Assembly: GCA_022821965.1 (NCBI GenBank)
Contig: JAJECN010000022.1
Span: 186,001-250,000 of the forward strand
Direction: 5' to 3'
Origin: Candidatus Poribacteria bacterium
GTDB lineage: Bacteria; Poribacteria; WGA-4E; WGA-3G
Length of the DNA: 64,000 nt
Below, piece after piece: positions 8,568-18,490 of the stretch (its first letter is position 1; each line of letters begins with the position of its first letter). Below the pieces are notes generated by a model. That model made no database searches. It saw only the letters and a list, made by a program, of their open reading frames with translations, and was not told the origin of the DNA. A program made the translations under genes and the position numbers.

Positions 8568-9629
8568 TTATGAAACTGGTTGAATCGCGACGGCACTGCC
8601 GGTCTCGCTGGATTTCATCGCTGCATCAAGCATCTGCATCAGCATCACCGCCTCTGAACCGGGATTGAGAGGTTCATCTTTCTCTCGAATCGCTCGGATG
8701 AATTCTCGTGCCTGAAGCGTTATGTCATCTGCCTTTTGTGGTGCTGGTTTCATGGGTTTGACTTTAACACCATCCGGTGTTCCAACGAGTATTTTTCCGT
8801 TTTCCAGCCCTGCTTTCGTGCCGTAAAGGTGGAACTCCTGCACCTCGCTTTTGACCAAATCGGTCCCTTTTGCCGGAGCCTGTCGGTTTGTAGTATTCAG
8901 CGAAAATGCGACAGCAAAATGCAGCGTGCACCCATTCTCAAACCGCACAAATCCGCACGCGGCATCGTCTGCAGTATAGGTCTGCTCAGGGGGTGCGAGA
9001 TGGGCGAAGTTGCAATATAACCCAGCCATCGCCTCTGTAGGACGGGGACACCCCATCATAAACCAGACGTTGTCAATGGCATGGATGCCGAGATCAAGCA
9101 GCACACCTCCGCCCTTTTCCTTATCGTGTCGCCATCCGCGTGCGGAACACCAGCGTGTACGTACCCACCGCGTTTCAGCGTAGTATACGTCACCGAGCTC
9201 TCCGGCTTGCACCAGTCTACGTCCTTCCGTCAACTGTGCTGTGAACCGAGACTGCCGGACAAACATATAAACCAAACCCTTGCTTGCGGCGAGTTGTGTG
9301 ACGGGTATTAACTCCGCTGCATCGTTTGAGGGCGGTTTTTCGCAGAGCACATGCATCCCAAGTTCTATCGCTTCCTGTGAAACGGGGGCGTGCATCCACG
9401 TTGGAAGCCCAATGCAGACAGCGTCTAAATCACACGCGTCGAACATCTGCTTGTAATCGTCGAAAACGCGAACACCTTTAATGTCGCCCAAGACTCTTTT
9501 CCGACGGTCAGCATCCGGATCAGCCAAAGCGACGAGTTGGACATTCGGTTCCCCATTGAGAATCACAGTTGTGCTGCTGATCGTTCCACCGACACCAATG
9601 ATTCCAACTTTAACTGCATCTTTCTTCAT
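8568..9629 (-). CDS. Gfo/Idh/MocA family oxidoreductase
   Basis: A 353-residue NAD(P)-dependent oxidoreductase. It has a Rossmann motif VGIIGVGGTISS (about residues 7-18), LVALADPDADRR, the classic CEKPPSNDAAE motif and GGVLLDLGIHAIDNVWFMMG with the catalytic Asp/His. It is the first gene of an operon with the PhyH oxygenase downstream. The pairing suggests a short catabolic route in which one enzyme hydroxylates and the other oxidises. The start ATG is preceded by GGAGGGTGTAG. Confidence 0.9.
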   Translation of the reverse strand: MKKDAVKVGIIGVGGTISSTTVILNGEPNVQLVALADPDADRRKRVLGDIKGVRVFDDYKQMFDACDLDAVCIGLPTWMHAPVSQEAIELGMHVLCEKPPSNDAAELIPVTQLAASKGLVYMFVRQSRFTAQLTEGRRLVQAGELGDVYYAETRWVRTRWCSARGWRHDKEKGGGVLLDLGIHAIDNVWFMMGCPRPTEAMAGLYCNFAHLAPPEQTYTADDAACGFVRFENGCTLHFAVAFSLNTTNRQAPAKGTDLVKSEVQEFHLYGTKAGLENGKILVGTPDGVKVKPMKPAPQKADDITLQAREFIRAIREKDEPLNPGSEAVMLMQMLDAAMKSSETGSAVAIQPVS

Positions 9630-9669
9630 CTACACCCTCCATTTCTTGAACACACCAAATCAAAAGTGC

Positions 9670-9698
9670 TTGACTTGTCTTGTGTCTTCCTATAGAGT
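9670..9698 (+). promoter_or_regulatory. putative promoter of the ThuA-like gene
   Basis: TTGACT (9670-9675), 17 bases, TAGAGT (9693-9698). The -35 is good and the -10 is fair. It lies 124 bases upstream of the start codon. Confidence 0.35.
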
Positions 9699-9821
9699 AT
9701 ATCTAAGCCTGATTTGAAATCGAATCACATTCTTGGGGAGGATCTGCCACACACTTAGGATGTTGTCTGCAGGTGCCCCACACTTCCTAAACCCTAATCC
9801 AAAAGGAGGATAATTCTTCTC

Positions 9822-10550
9822 ATGTACCGCCACTTTTTCTTAACGATTTTCGTACTACTTTTCGCTATAGGTTCCGTTATCGCTAAGGGTGAAAAACTGG
9901 TCCTCGTTGGCTCCGGCGAACCCGATCCGAAGGATGCTCCCCTGATAGAGCACCTCGAAGAGTGGGGTTACGTCGTTGAACCCCATCAGCATTTGGCGAA
10001 ACATCCTGTCAATCTCGCAGATATTGATCTCGTCTTTATTTCAGAATCAACCTCAAGTGGCAACATTTTGGACGCTTACAAAAACTCAACCGTCCCGGTT
10101 GTCAATGCCGAGACGTGGACTTATGATGATATGGGGTTTGCTGCAGACGGTACATTCAACTCAGATGCAGGCGATGACCTCACCATCGTTGATACTGAAC
10201 ACCCGATAACCGAAGGCTTCAAGGGCGACATCACAGTCAGCAAACCCGCGATATCACTCATGACGTGCAGCGGTTTTGAAGGTGATATTGATATATTAGC
10301 CGTGCGTGCTGACAACGACGATCTCGTCGCTATTTCTGTCTACGAAAAAGGTGCGAAAACGATTAAAGGCTCTACGAAAGCGAGACATGTTAACATCTGG
10401 CCCCACTCCACAGGTTGGCAGCAGGTAACCGACGATGGTTGGGAATTGATCCACCGTTCAATTCTCTATGCCTTAGGTCAGATTCCGTTCGACGTTGCGC
10501 CCCGAGATAAACTCGCTGTCACTTGGGGGCAGATTAAAGCCGTTCGTTAG
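9822..10550 (+). CDS. secreted ThuA-like / class I amidotransferase-fold protein
   Basis: 242 residues with a signal peptide (FFLTIFVLLFAIGSVIA). The mature part has EKLVLVGSGEPDPKDAPL, a DIDLVFISEST strand, VPVVNAETWTYDDMG, VDTEHPITEGF and HVNIWPHSTGWQQVTDDGWELIHRSILYAL. This layout (HPI-type turn, then a final helix with the buried W) resembles ThuA-like proteins of unknown function. There is no catalytic Cys of amidotransferases. The tail DKLAVTWGQIK matches the tail of the LamG protein at 5530-6297. AAAGGAGG supports the start. Confidence 0.65.
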   Translation: MYRHFFLTIFVLLFAIGSVIAKGEKLVLVGSGEPDPKDAPLIEHLEEWGYVVEPHQHLAKHPVNLADIDLVFISESTSSGNILDAYKNSTVPVVNAETWTYDDMGFAADGTFNSDAGDDLTIVDTEHPITEGFKGDITVSKPAISLMTCSGFEGDIDILAVRADNDDLVAISVYEKGAKTIKGSTKARHVNIWPHSTGWQQVTDDGWELIHRSILYALGQIPFDVAPRDKLAVTWGQIKAVR

Positions 10551-10579
10551 GTCCCATCGGTAAGATTGCCAACGCCACC

Positions 10580-11311
10580 TTACAACAGAGATGCCGATCC
10601 AGTGTCCAGAAACACTGTACAATCCGAGTGTGTCTGCAAGATAGAGGCTGGGTGCATCGGCGTTATTTCGCCGTGTAAGCAATTCCGCACTGCCTCTGCT
10701 TTCCGCGCATCCGGCACGGTGCAAACAATCGTCTGTGCTTTCATAATCTGGCGGATGGACATCGAAATAGCCTGTGTGGGCACCGCATCAAGCCCGGTGA
10801 ACCAACCTTCACCTACCTGCTGTAGACGGCACGCCTCATCTAATTCAACGAGGATGTAAGGATCTTCTGTCTCAAAATCTGCCGGTGGATCGTTGAAGGC
10901 GAGGTGTCCATTCTCGCCGATGCCTACAAACGCTACATCAATCTGATGTTGTGAGATAATTTGATTGAGTCGATCACACTCGGCCTGCGGTTCATCCGTT
11001 TCACTGTTCAGGAAATGTACCGTTCCGGGATGCACAATGTCCACGAGGCGTTCCCGCAGATATTTGCGAAAACTTGCGGGATGCGTCTCAGGGATGCCGA
11101 TGTATTCATCGAGATGGAACATCGTCGTGTTGCCCCAGTTAATCGTTTCATCTGCGGTGAGTGCGGCGAGGAAGTCAAATTGCGATGCGCCCGTAGCGAC
11201 AATGAAACTTGCATGTCCTTTTGCATTAAGCGCCTCGCGCAGCTTTGTGCTGGCGACGTGTGCTGCTGCTTCGCTGGTTTCTCGTTTGGTGGTTGCTTTA
11301 AAAATATTCAT
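10580..11311 (-). CDS. nagB: glucosamine-6-phosphate deaminase
   Basis: Converts glucosamine 6-phosphate to fructose 6-phosphate and ammonia. 243 residues with MFHLDEYIG (Asp68 of the active site), [15 protein letters not shown] (catalytic His; Asp replaces the more usual Glu of NEP), SIRQIM and the C-terminal HPASIL motif. The frame runs 11 codons further upstream, but ATG 11311 overlaps the stop of the MOSC gene as ATGA, a typical coupled start, so I use it. A 6-phosphogluconolactonase-like relative is less likely given the FHLDEY and GHLAFND motifs. Confidence 0.88.
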   Translation of the reverse strand: MNIFKATTKRETSEAAAHVASTKLREALNAKGHASFIVATGASQFDFLAALTADETINWGNTTMFHLDEYIGIPETHPASFRKYLRERLVDIVHPGTVHFLNSETDEPQAECDRLNQIISQHQIDVAFVGIGENGHLAFNDPPADFETEDPYILVELDEACRLQQVGEGWFTGLDAVPTQAISMSIRQIMKAQTIVCTVPDARKAEAVRNCLHGEITPMHPASILQTHSDCTVFLDTGSASLL

Positions 11312-11949
11312 TTGTTTAAAATCTTCGTGAAATCCCGTTTCCAACTCGGTGAGAGGGCAGGTATTTTTCGCGCTTGTGCGATCTTTTCGTGGTTATCCGT
11401 ATCAAAATAACGGAGGTTGACGATCTCCGTGACACTCATGGGTTCCGATGCGTCCTCAATGCGTGCAATCGCATCACCAGCGGTAATTTCGCCTTCTTCA
11501 AGCACTCGGAAATAGAAGCCTACGCGTCTACTTTCTAAAAACTGCTTGGGAAACTCCGGTAGCCCCATCTTGTATGCAAGCTTAAAACACGGGACACGCG
11601 GTTGCGTAATCTGTAATTTTACCGTTGAACCTATTTGAAAAACATCACCGATATGAACAGATGCTTCCAGTAAACCCTCAACGGTGAGATTTTCCCCGAA
11701 CTGTCCGTACGTCAAGTCGTCTCTTTGCAATTCCTGCTGCCAGTGGGCGTAATGCTCAATCGGATACCCGTAGATGGCTTTATAGGTGCCACCATGTACC
11801 CGCAGATCCCCTTGTCCATCACCGTCAATGTTTTTCTCTCTGAGCATGACGGTGCCTGACACCGGTTCCTTGAAAATACCGGTCTGGATAGTCTTACCGC
11901 CGTATTGAATAGGCTTCGGTTTTGAAACATTTATAGATAAGAGTTTCAT
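11308..11949 (-). CDS. MOSC domain-containing protein (YiiM-like)
   Basis: 213 residues. The MOSC core reads [47 protein letters not shown] and PRVPCFKLA with the conserved cysteine. A C-terminal 3-alpha domain follows ([26 protein letters not shown]). YiiM-type proteins take part in molybdenum-cofactor-dependent reduction of N-hydroxylated compounds. It is translationally coupled to nagB by a four-base overlap, an odd functional pairing. It has its own strong promoter upstream. Confidence 0.87.
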   Translation of the reverse strand: MKLLSINVSKPKPIQYGGKTIQTGIFKEPVSGTVMLREKNIDGDGQGDLRVHGGTYKAIYGYPIEHYAHWQQELQRDDLTYGQFGENLTVEGLLEASVHIGDVFQIGSTVKLQITQPRVPCFKLAYKMGLPEFPKQFLESRRVGFYFRVLEEGEITAGDAIARIEDASEPMSVTEIVNLRYFDTDNHEKIAQARKIPALSPSWKRDFTKILNK

Positions 11950-11959
11950 GATACGCTTT

Positions 11960-11988
11960 AGTATACTGCTTCTTCCGAGTTATGTCAA
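11960..11988 (-). promoter_or_regulatory. sigma70-type promoter of MOSC-nagB
   Basis: On the minus strand, TTGACA (11988-11983), a 17-base spacer and TATACT (11965-11960), 11 bases before the start codon. A near-consensus promoter; the very short leader implies a transcript starting almost at the ATG. Confidence 0.7.
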
Positions 11989-12042
11989 GCGAAACATTTT
12001 TAGAGGGGGGTCAGTGTTCAGTAAATCACTTTTTTGCCACTA

Positions 12043-12070
12043 TGCAACCTTTTGCTCTTTAAATCGCGTC
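12043..12070 (+). promoter_or_regulatory. putative ECF-type promoter of sigma fusion gene 1
   Basis: TGCAAC (12043-12048) and CGTC (12067-12070), with 18 bases between. The boxes resemble the AAC / CGTC pattern of ECF promoters. The same boxes, spacing and flanks recur before the two paralogous sigma genes at 15466 and 28664. Confidence 0.6.
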
Positions 12071-12141
12071 ATTAATAGTACCAGCAGTACGATGGTCACG
12101 CGTTAAAACCGTGCAGCTGTATCCTACGTAGGAGAAATTCG

Positions 12142-15072
12142 ATGAAAAACGAAGATGCACAACTCGTACACCGCTCCTTGTCAGGTGACGAAAGTGCTTT
12201 TACGACGCTGGTGAAAAAACACCAGAAGAGCATCCACGCGCTCGTATGGCGGAAGGTTGGTGACTTCCACATCGCAGAGGAATTGACGCAGGATGCCTTC
12301 CTCAAGGCATACCAGAAACTTGGAACGTTGAAAAACCCGAACCAGTTCGCGGGATGGCTCTATGTGATCGCCGATCGACTTTGCATCGCCTGGCACCGAA
12401 AGCAGAAGCCACAGATGGAATCCTTGGAAAACACGAGTGGAGAGGAGATAGAGGAATCATCTTATCGGCATTATGAAGATGAACAACGCAATGAGGCATC
12501 TGCTGAATACCGTCGCGGATACATCAGAAATCTCTTGGAAAAACTACCAGAAAGCGAACGCACAGTCGTGACACTCCACTACCTTGGAGAAATGACATGC
12601 AAAGCAATTAGCGAATTTTTAGGTGTATCTCCCAACACGGTTAAAAGCCGTCTCCAACGCGCACGGAATCGCCTAAAGGAGCAAGAAAACATGATTCAAG
12701 AAACGCTTGGCAGCGTACATCTACCCACTACATTCACCGAAAATATTATGAGGCAAATCGCGAACATAAAACCTGTATCCCCTACGAACAGTAAACCACT
12801 CATGCCGTGGGCACTCTCTGCTACAACAGCCATTTTTATCTTTCTCATAATGGGTGTGGGTTCACAACACTTCGCCCATTTTCAGAAACCCTACAATCTG
12901 AACGCACAATCGGAAACCACCGTTGAAATTGTTGATGCCCCCATCGTTCTTGATACACAGGCAAAGCCTGATCTACGGAACCAAGCCGGACGTTTCGATA
13001 CCACTGGTAAAAGCAGCGGTGCCGGTCCACAGGTTTCCGAACCCGTGCTGCTTGCCGCAGCTCAGATAGAAAAGGAGACACGTCCGTCAACAAAACAGCA
13101 GTGGATACAAGCAAGCGGTCCAGAAAGGGCGGGTTCCATATCGGGATTATTAGTAAGTTCGTGGGAAGATGTCTACGCGACTTCTAAAATCGGTATCTAC
13201 AGATTAGCACCGGATGCTCCTGCATGGACGCTTGTGAGCCCACTCCCTCCAGAGGCTTCCACAGACAACCACGGGATACCGATAGCAGAACGAAACAGTA
13301 CACTCTATCTCGTTTTTCCGAATGGCGTGTTTGCTTCAAAAGATAGAGGCAAGACATGGACAAAACTTGGCGATCGTCCAAAAGGGTCCGCTATTGGACT
13401 GGTGATAACGGATGATGCCTTGTACCTTGCGCTTCGAGAGGAAGGTATTTTCCGGTCTACAGATGCGGGTAAGCAGTGGACATCACTTAACAATGAAATA
13501 GGAAATAGCAGCGTCCTCTCAGTTGCTGCTGCTGAAAACACAGTATTTGTCGGGACAAACGAGGGACTCTACCGTTTACATTCAGGGACGTGGGAGAAAT
13601 TGCCAATAGATACCACGAAAGCTATCCATTCTTTGTCAGTCTCTGGAAATAACCTTTATGACCTCTATGTCAGTACAGGTGCTGACCCTTCTCAGTTGGA
13701 AACCGCTGAAGGTAGGGAAGCGTACCTGGCGCAAATCATGGAGAGAGTTAAGGAAAATACCACCGCAAATTTATGGGAGGTTTTCCACTCAGCCGATTTA
13801 GGCGATTCGTGGAGCGAGATAACACCAACAAGCAAATCGCACTTGATGAAAATTTCATCAAGTGCTAAAGTTTTGACAGCCGGAAATGCCGTTCTGGTGT
13901 TAGGAATGGTGAGTTTCCACTCAACAGATAGTGGAGAAACATGGACAGAATTTGGCTTCAATCCCGACATAATTATACCAAATCTATCCCCTACCGTAGC
14001 CGTGAACGAAAATACTATCTTCAGGGTCGGCACCTCGGCACTGATGCGCTCAACTGATGGGGGCGCATCGTGGGACTCATTTATGGATGGGATAGTCGGC
14101 ACTGCAATATTCAATTTAGTGGGGTTCAAGAATGAACTTTACACGAGTACCGGCGAGGGTGTTTCCAAGTCCAGCGATAGCGGTGGGTCGTGGGAAAATA
14201 TTCCCATGGATTTTGGTGAACTCACACTAAAACCGATAGAGCAAAACAATTTCACCACCCCACTGATTTTTCCAAAATTAGCGATTGCTGACGATGTACT
14301 TTATGGAATCGCATCCGCTTCAGCTGTTACAAGGAATAAATTTCATATCTGCCGTCTCTCTACAAATGGCAATGTATTGGTTCCTATCCAAGGGGTCCCT
14401 GCTGTTGGCGAAGATCCTCCCATAACGGACACAAAGGCGTGGGCAGATGTAATAGGTCAACTTGAAAAATCCCCCGGCGCGTTTGCGATCAGTGGCGAAA
14501 CCTTCTATGTAGAACGAAGTCGGCAGCTGCTCCGATGGAAACGCGGTGAGTCGGAATGGTTTAGCACGGGACTCGTAGATACAGGCGAAACCTCCAAGGA
14601 GCGTGCTTCTGTCATGAGGGGTTTCGATCTTGCTGTTTCTGACGAAACCGTCTACGTTGGGAAACGCGATGGACATCTCTTCCAATCGCTCAACGGCGGC
14701 AACACATGGAAAGATTTGACCACAAATTTGCCCCTGCGTTTTGAGCGTTTCAACCAGATAACCTTTGCGGGTTCAACGGTCTATGTTGCCACCGACGCGG
14801 GTGTTTTGACCTCAGAAGATGGTGAACATTGGCTCGCAATCACCGATACGGCAGGAACGTACACGCTCATCGATCAAATCGCTGTGGATACCACAACAGT
14901 TTACGGTGCTGGGGACGAAGGTGTCTATCAATTGAATAATCGCGAGGAATGGGAAAAGATCTCGCCAGAAGTGCCAGATAGCGTCAGGTCGTTCGTTATT
15001 AAGGACGATAGGCTTTATATCGCGACCGAACATCGTGGGCTATTTTATGTTCCGCTTAAGAAAGAATGGTAG
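12142..15072 (+). CDS. membrane-tethered ECF sigma factor fused to Asp-box (BNR) propeller, paralogue 1
   Basis: 976 residues. Residues 1-185 are an ECF sigma factor: region 2 has EELTQDAFLKAYQKL and NQFAGWLYVIADRLC; region 4 has LPESERTVVTLHYLGEM and SPNTVKSRLQRARNRL. A linker (LPTTFTENIMRQI) leads to one membrane helix at about 223-243 (ALSATTAIFIFLIMGVG). After it come a conserved stretch (ETTVEIVDAPIVLDTQAKPD) and some 650 residues with about eight Asp boxes, for example STDSGETWTEF, STDGGASWDSF and SLNGGNTWKDL. The topology puts sigma inside and the propeller outside. No separate anti-sigma gene is present. Good ribosome site GTAGGAG. Confidence 0.85.
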   Translation: MKNEDAQLVHRSLSGDESAFTTLVKKHQKSIHALVWRKVGDFHIAEELTQDAFLKAYQKLGTLKNPNQFAGWLYVIADRLCIAWHRKQKPQMESLENTSGEEIEESSYRHYEDEQRNEASAEYRRGYIRNLLEKLPESERTVVTLHYLGEMTCKAISEFLGVSPNTVKSRLQRARNRLKEQENMIQETLGSVHLPTTFTENIMRQIANIKPVSPTNSKPLMPWALSATTAIFIFLIMGVGSQHFAHFQKPYNLNAQSETTVEIVDAPIVLDTQAKPDLRNQAGRFDTTGKSSGAGPQVSEPVLLAAAQIEKETRPSTKQQWIQASGPERAGSISGLLVSSWEDVYATSKIGIYRLAPDAPAWTLVSPLPPEASTDNHGIPIAERNSTLYLVFPNGVFASKDRGKTWTKLGDRPKGSAIGLVITDDALYLALREEGIFRSTDAGKQWTSLNNEIGNSSVLSVAAAENTVFVGTNEGLYRLHSGTWEKLPIDTTKAIHSLSVSGNNLYDLYVSTGADPSQLETAEGREAYLAQIMERVKENTTANLWEVFHSADLGDSWSEITPTSKSHLMKISSSAKVLTAGNAVLVLGMVSFHSTDSGETWTEFGFNPDIIIPNLSPTVAVNENTIFRVGTSALMRSTDGGASWDSFMDGIVGTAIFNLVGFKNELYTSTGEGVSKSSDSGGSWENIPMDFGELTLKPIEQNNFTTPLIFPKLAIADDVLYGIASASAVTRNKFHICRLSTNGNVLVPIQGVPAVGEDPPITDTKAWADVIGQLEKSPGAFAISGETFYVERSRQLLRWKRGESEWFSTGLVDTGETSKERASVMRGFDLAVSDETVYVGKRDGHLFQSLNGGNTWKDLTTNLPLRFERFNQITFAGSTVYVATDAGVLTSEDGEHWLAITDTAGTYTLIDQIAVDTTTVYGAGDEGVYQLNNREEWEKISPEVPDSVRSFVIKDDRLYIATEHRGLFYVPLKKEW

Positions 15073-15177
15073 ACAACGGTATCGCGATGATGTTAATGCC
15101 TACATTCCGAGACGATAAACTATGCCTGAAAAGTAAATCAAAACGATAAATGAAGGATTAAGTTCCTTTTTAAAATT

Positions 15178-15225
15178 ACAGCCAAACCATTGTGGGAATT
15201 GGAGGTTCCTCATAGGTTTGGCTGT
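15178..15225 (+). terminator. ACAGCCAAACC stem-loop after sigma fusion 1
   Basis: ACAGCCAAACC (15178-15188) pairs with GGTTTGGCTGT (15215-15225), with an inner GGAA/TTCC pair. It is about 105 bases past the stop. The following run is only TTT, so termination strength is uncertain. A near copy follows the operon ending at 20508. The 15073-15465 gap otherwise holds only an AT-rich stretch and the next promoter. Confidence 0.6.
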
Positions 15226-15365
15226 TTCGCGTTCTGCTGAAAAATCCGATGTAAAAAAAATACAGCAGTATTCACCACAAACAGTCGGTAAATTCTACTT
15301 TTCACTATATCAAAAAAACATTTCAGTGAATTTGTGATATAATTTTTTCAACTTTTTTTCCATTA

Positions 15366-15393
15366 TGCAACTTTCCGCATTTTAAATTACGTC
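15366..15393 (+). promoter_or_regulatory. putative ECF-type promoter of sigma fusion gene 2
   Basis: TGCAAC (15366-15371) and CGTC (15390-15393), with 18 bases between, set in the same context (TTTAAAT before CGTCATTAAT) as the promoter at 12043. The start codon is 72 bases further on, as in gene 1. Confidence 0.6.
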
Positions 15394-15465
15394 ATTAATT
15401 AGTGAAAGCCGTACAATGGTCGCGTTTTAAAACCATATATCTGTATCTCATGTGGGAGTAAACTG

Positions 15466-18400
15466 ATGAAAAACGAAGATGCACAACTGGTTACTCAATT
15501 CTTGACAGGCAACGAAAATGCTTTTACGACGCTGGTAAAAAAATACCAGAAGAGTGTCCACGCGCTCACATGGCGGAAGGTTGGCGATTTCCATATTGCC
15601 GAAGAACTTACGCAGGACACTTTCCTCAAGGCATACCAGAAACTTGGAACGTTAAAGAATCCGAACCAGTTCGCTGGATGGCTCTATGTGATTGCCGATC
15701 GGATTTGTATTGATTGGCATCGAAAGCAGAAACCACCAATAGAATCCTTGGAAACCACGAGTGGGGAGGAGATAGAGGGATCATCTTATCGTCACTACGA
15801 AGACGAACAGCGTAAAGAAGCATCTGTCGAACATCGCCGCAGACGCATTAGAAGCCTTTTAGAAAAACTGCCGGAGAGCGAGCGCACGGTCGTGACACTC
15901 CATTATCTCGGCGAAATGACATCTAAAGCGATCGGTGAGTTTTTGGGTGTATCGCCAAACACGGTCAAGAGTCGCCTCCAACGCGCCCGGAATCGTCTAA
16001 AAGAACAAGAAAACATGATTCAAGAAACGCTTGGCAGCGTGCATCTCCCTACAAATTTCACCGAAAACATTATGAGGCAAGTCGCCGATATAAAACCGAT
16101 AAGTCCTACGGGCAGCAGACCGTTCTTACCTTGGGCTGTTAGTACCGCAACCGCCATTTTTATCTTTCTCATAATGGGTGTGGGGTCCCAATACCTTGCG
16201 CGCTTTCAGAAACCCTACAATCTGAACGCGCAGTCGGAAACCACCGTTGAAATTATTGACGCACCTATCGTTCTTGATTCGCAGGCAAAACCGGACCTAC
16301 GGAACCAAGCCGGACGTTTCGAGAATACCGGTAAGCGCGGCAGTACGGGTCCGCAACTTTCGGAACCTGTTGTACTCGGTGCAGGGCGGATAGAAAAGGA
16401 GACGCGCCCGTCAACACAGCAGCAGTGGATACAAGCAAGTGGTCCGGAAGGTGCTTCCGTGTTAGGTTTACAATTAAGTGCCAGAGGCGATATATACGCT
16501 GCTTCATCTATTGGTATCTATAGATTGGCACCAAACGCGTCTACATGGACACTCATCAATGCCTCTGTACCAATTAAGGGTAACACGCCGATGGCAGTGC
16601 GAGGGGGGACGCTCTATCTCGTCTCCACCAACGAAGTGATTGCTTCAACAGACAGAGGTGAGAACTGGAAGTCGCTTGGCGAGCGTCCAAAAGGACATGC
16701 TATCGGACTGGTTATAACGGATGATGGACGCTACCTTGCCCTTGACGATCAGGTTTTTCGATCTACGGATGCTGATAAACAGTGGATTCCGTTAGACGAT
16801 AAGGTAGAAGGCAGAATCATACTCGCAATTGCCGCTGTTGAAAACACGGTATTTATCGGTACAACCCAAGGTCTTTACCGCTTACACGCAGGCACGTGGG
16901 AAAAATTGCCTGTGGATACCACCAACGCTATCCACTCCTTGGCAGTCTCTGGAAACAACCTCTACGTTGGAACAGGTCCCGATTTATATCAACTTAGTAC
17001 CGCTGAAGGTAGAGCTGCATACATGAAGCAACTTATGCCTGGCAACAATTCACAAGCATGGGAACTCTTCCATTCAACAGATTTGGGAAACTCATGGACT
17101 GAGATAACCCCGACGGGCACTTTGCTTATAATGAAAATGTCGCCAGGTATTAAAGTTTTAGCGGTTGGAGAAACCGTCTTAGCGTTGGCATCGATCGGGA
17201 CATTCCGCTCAACGGATGGTGGAAACACATGGACTGAGCTCGGTCCTGATACGATTGACCTAAATTCAATGATGAATTCCATGATGGCGAGTGTATTTCC
17301 TGCTGTGGTGTCGGACGAAAATACACTTTTCAAAAGTGGGTACTTCGGTCCCGCGCGTTCAACCGATGGTGGCGAATCGTGGCATCCATTTATGAAGGGG
17401 ATGGTAGGTACCAGAATATATAACTTGATTGCGTTCAAGAATGCCCTCTACACCAATACTGACACGTCTATTACCAGGTCCACTGATGGCGGGGAGTCTT
17501 GGAAAGCACTTCGTCTTGATTCTGGAGAACCTACACTAAAATCAGAAAAAGAAGTCGTTTCTAACGATTTTTTTGCTTACTCTAAGTCAGCTATTTCTGA
17601 CAATACATTCTACGGTATTGCAGCGAAAGAAGAAAATGAACTGCTCATTTTCCATCTTTCTGCGAACGGCAGTATCTTCGTCCCTATCCAAGGGATTCCG
17701 CCTTTCCGAGGCGATCTCTCCATAGAGAAATTAAAGGGAGTATCGCAGAAAGCCTCGAAAGAAAATATAGCAGATAACACTTCTGGTGATGATGAAAAAA
17801 CAGATGACTTCACTGATATAACTCAGCAGACGGACCCGATGCAACAGTTGGCGAAATATCCGAGTGGATTCGCAGTCAGCGGCGAGACGTTCTACGTGGA
17901 ATATAAGCGAAGACTTTTTCGATGGAAACGCGGTGAATCTGCATGGTTCAATACTGGACTGATAGATATGGCAGGACTCCCAAAGGATATTGAAAATCTG
18001 GAAGACAATATGGAAAACTTAAAACTTGCTGTTTCCGATGAAACCGTCTATGTCGGAAAACGTGATGATCATCTATTTCGATCATTTGATAGTGGCAATA
18101 CGTGGAAAGACCTAACTTCAAATCTACCGCTTCGCTTTGCACATATCAATGAGATAGTCTTTGCAGGTTCAACGGTGTACGTCGCAACAAACGCCGGGGT
18201 TCTGACATCAGAAGACGGTGAACATTGGCGCGTGATAACTGACAAAACAGGTGTAACTACTGTCATAGACCGAATAACTGCGGCTGGCACAAGGGTTTAT
18301 GGTGTCGGCAGTGGCGGTGCACACCGATTGGATAAGCGTGGCGAATGGGAAAAAATTTCACCAGAGGTACCAGACAGCATCATCTCTGCCACTATTAATG

Positions 18401-18471
18401 GTGATAGGCTGTATGTTGCCACGAAACAACGCGGGATGTTTCATATCTCGCTTGAAAACGAAAACAATTGA
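15466..18471 (+). CDS. membrane-tethered ECF sigma factor fused to Asp-box (BNR) propeller, paralogue 2
   Basis: 1001 residues, a tandem paralogue of the preceding sigma fusion. The sigma part is nearly identical to gene 1 (EELTQDTFLKAYQKL; LPESERTVVTLHYLGEM; SPNTVKSRLQRARNRL). The membrane helix is at about 223-243, followed by the conserved juxtamembrane stretch. The exterior again has about eight Asp boxes (STDGGNTWTEL, STDGGESWHPF, STDGGESWKAL, SFDSGNTWKDL) but has diverged more than the sigma part, and an extra acidic insert lies near residues 755-790 (NTSGDDEKTDDFTD). It is followed closely by two small secreted-protein genes, so it heads a three-gene operon. Confidence 0.85.
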   Translation: MKNEDAQLVTQFLTGNENAFTTLVKKYQKSVHALTWRKVGDFHIAEELTQDTFLKAYQKLGTLKNPNQFAGWLYVIADRICIDWHRKQKPPIESLETTSGEEIEGSSYRHYEDEQRKEASVEHRRRRIRSLLEKLPESERTVVTLHYLGEMTSKAIGEFLGVSPNTVKSRLQRARNRLKEQENMIQETLGSVHLPTNFTENIMRQVADIKPISPTGSRPFLPWAVSTATAIFIFLIMGVGSQYLARFQKPYNLNAQSETTVEIIDAPIVLDSQAKPDLRNQAGRFENTGKRGSTGPQLSEPVVLGAGRIEKETRPSTQQQWIQASGPEGASVLGLQLSARGDIYAASSIGIYRLAPNASTWTLINASVPIKGNTPMAVRGGTLYLVSTNEVIASTDRGENWKSLGERPKGHAIGLVITDDGRYLALDDQVFRSTDADKQWIPLDDKVEGRIILAIAAVENTVFIGTTQGLYRLHAGTWEKLPVDTTNAIHSLAVSGNNLYVGTGPDLYQLSTAEGRAAYMKQLMPGNNSQAWELFHSTDLGNSWTEITPTGTLLIMKMSPGIKVLAVGETVLALASIGTFRSTDGGNTWTELGPDTIDLNSMMNSMMASVFPAVVSDENTLFKSGYFGPARSTDGGESWHPFMKGMVGTRIYNLIAFKNALYTNTDTSITRSTDGGESWKALRLDSGEPTLKSEKEVVSNDFFAYSKSAISDNTFYGIAAKEENELLIFHLSANGSIFVPIQGIPPFRGDLSIEKLKGVSQKASKENIADNTSGDDEKTDDFTDITQQTDPMQQLAKYPSGFAVSGETFYVEYKRRLFRWKRGESAWFNTGLIDMAGLPKDIENLEDNMENLKLAVSDETVYVGKRDDHLFRSFDSGNTWKDLTSNLPLRFAHINEIVFAGSTVYVATNAGVLTSEDGEHWRVITDKTGVTTVIDRITAAGTRVYGVGSGGAHRLDKRGEWEKISPEVPDSIISATINGDRLYVATKQRGMFHISLENENN

Positions 18472-18490
18472 TAAAGACAGGAGGTCTCTC

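Noticed and set aside
12142-15072. Frameshifted fusion of two separate genes
   Set aside because: The frame is continuous, and the same sigma-helix-exterior layout occurs in a second and third paralogue.
18299-18490. N-terminal extension of the 18491 gene
   Set aside because: It overlaps the end of the sigma fusion in another frame; ATG 18491 has AGGAGG and starts a signal-like helix.
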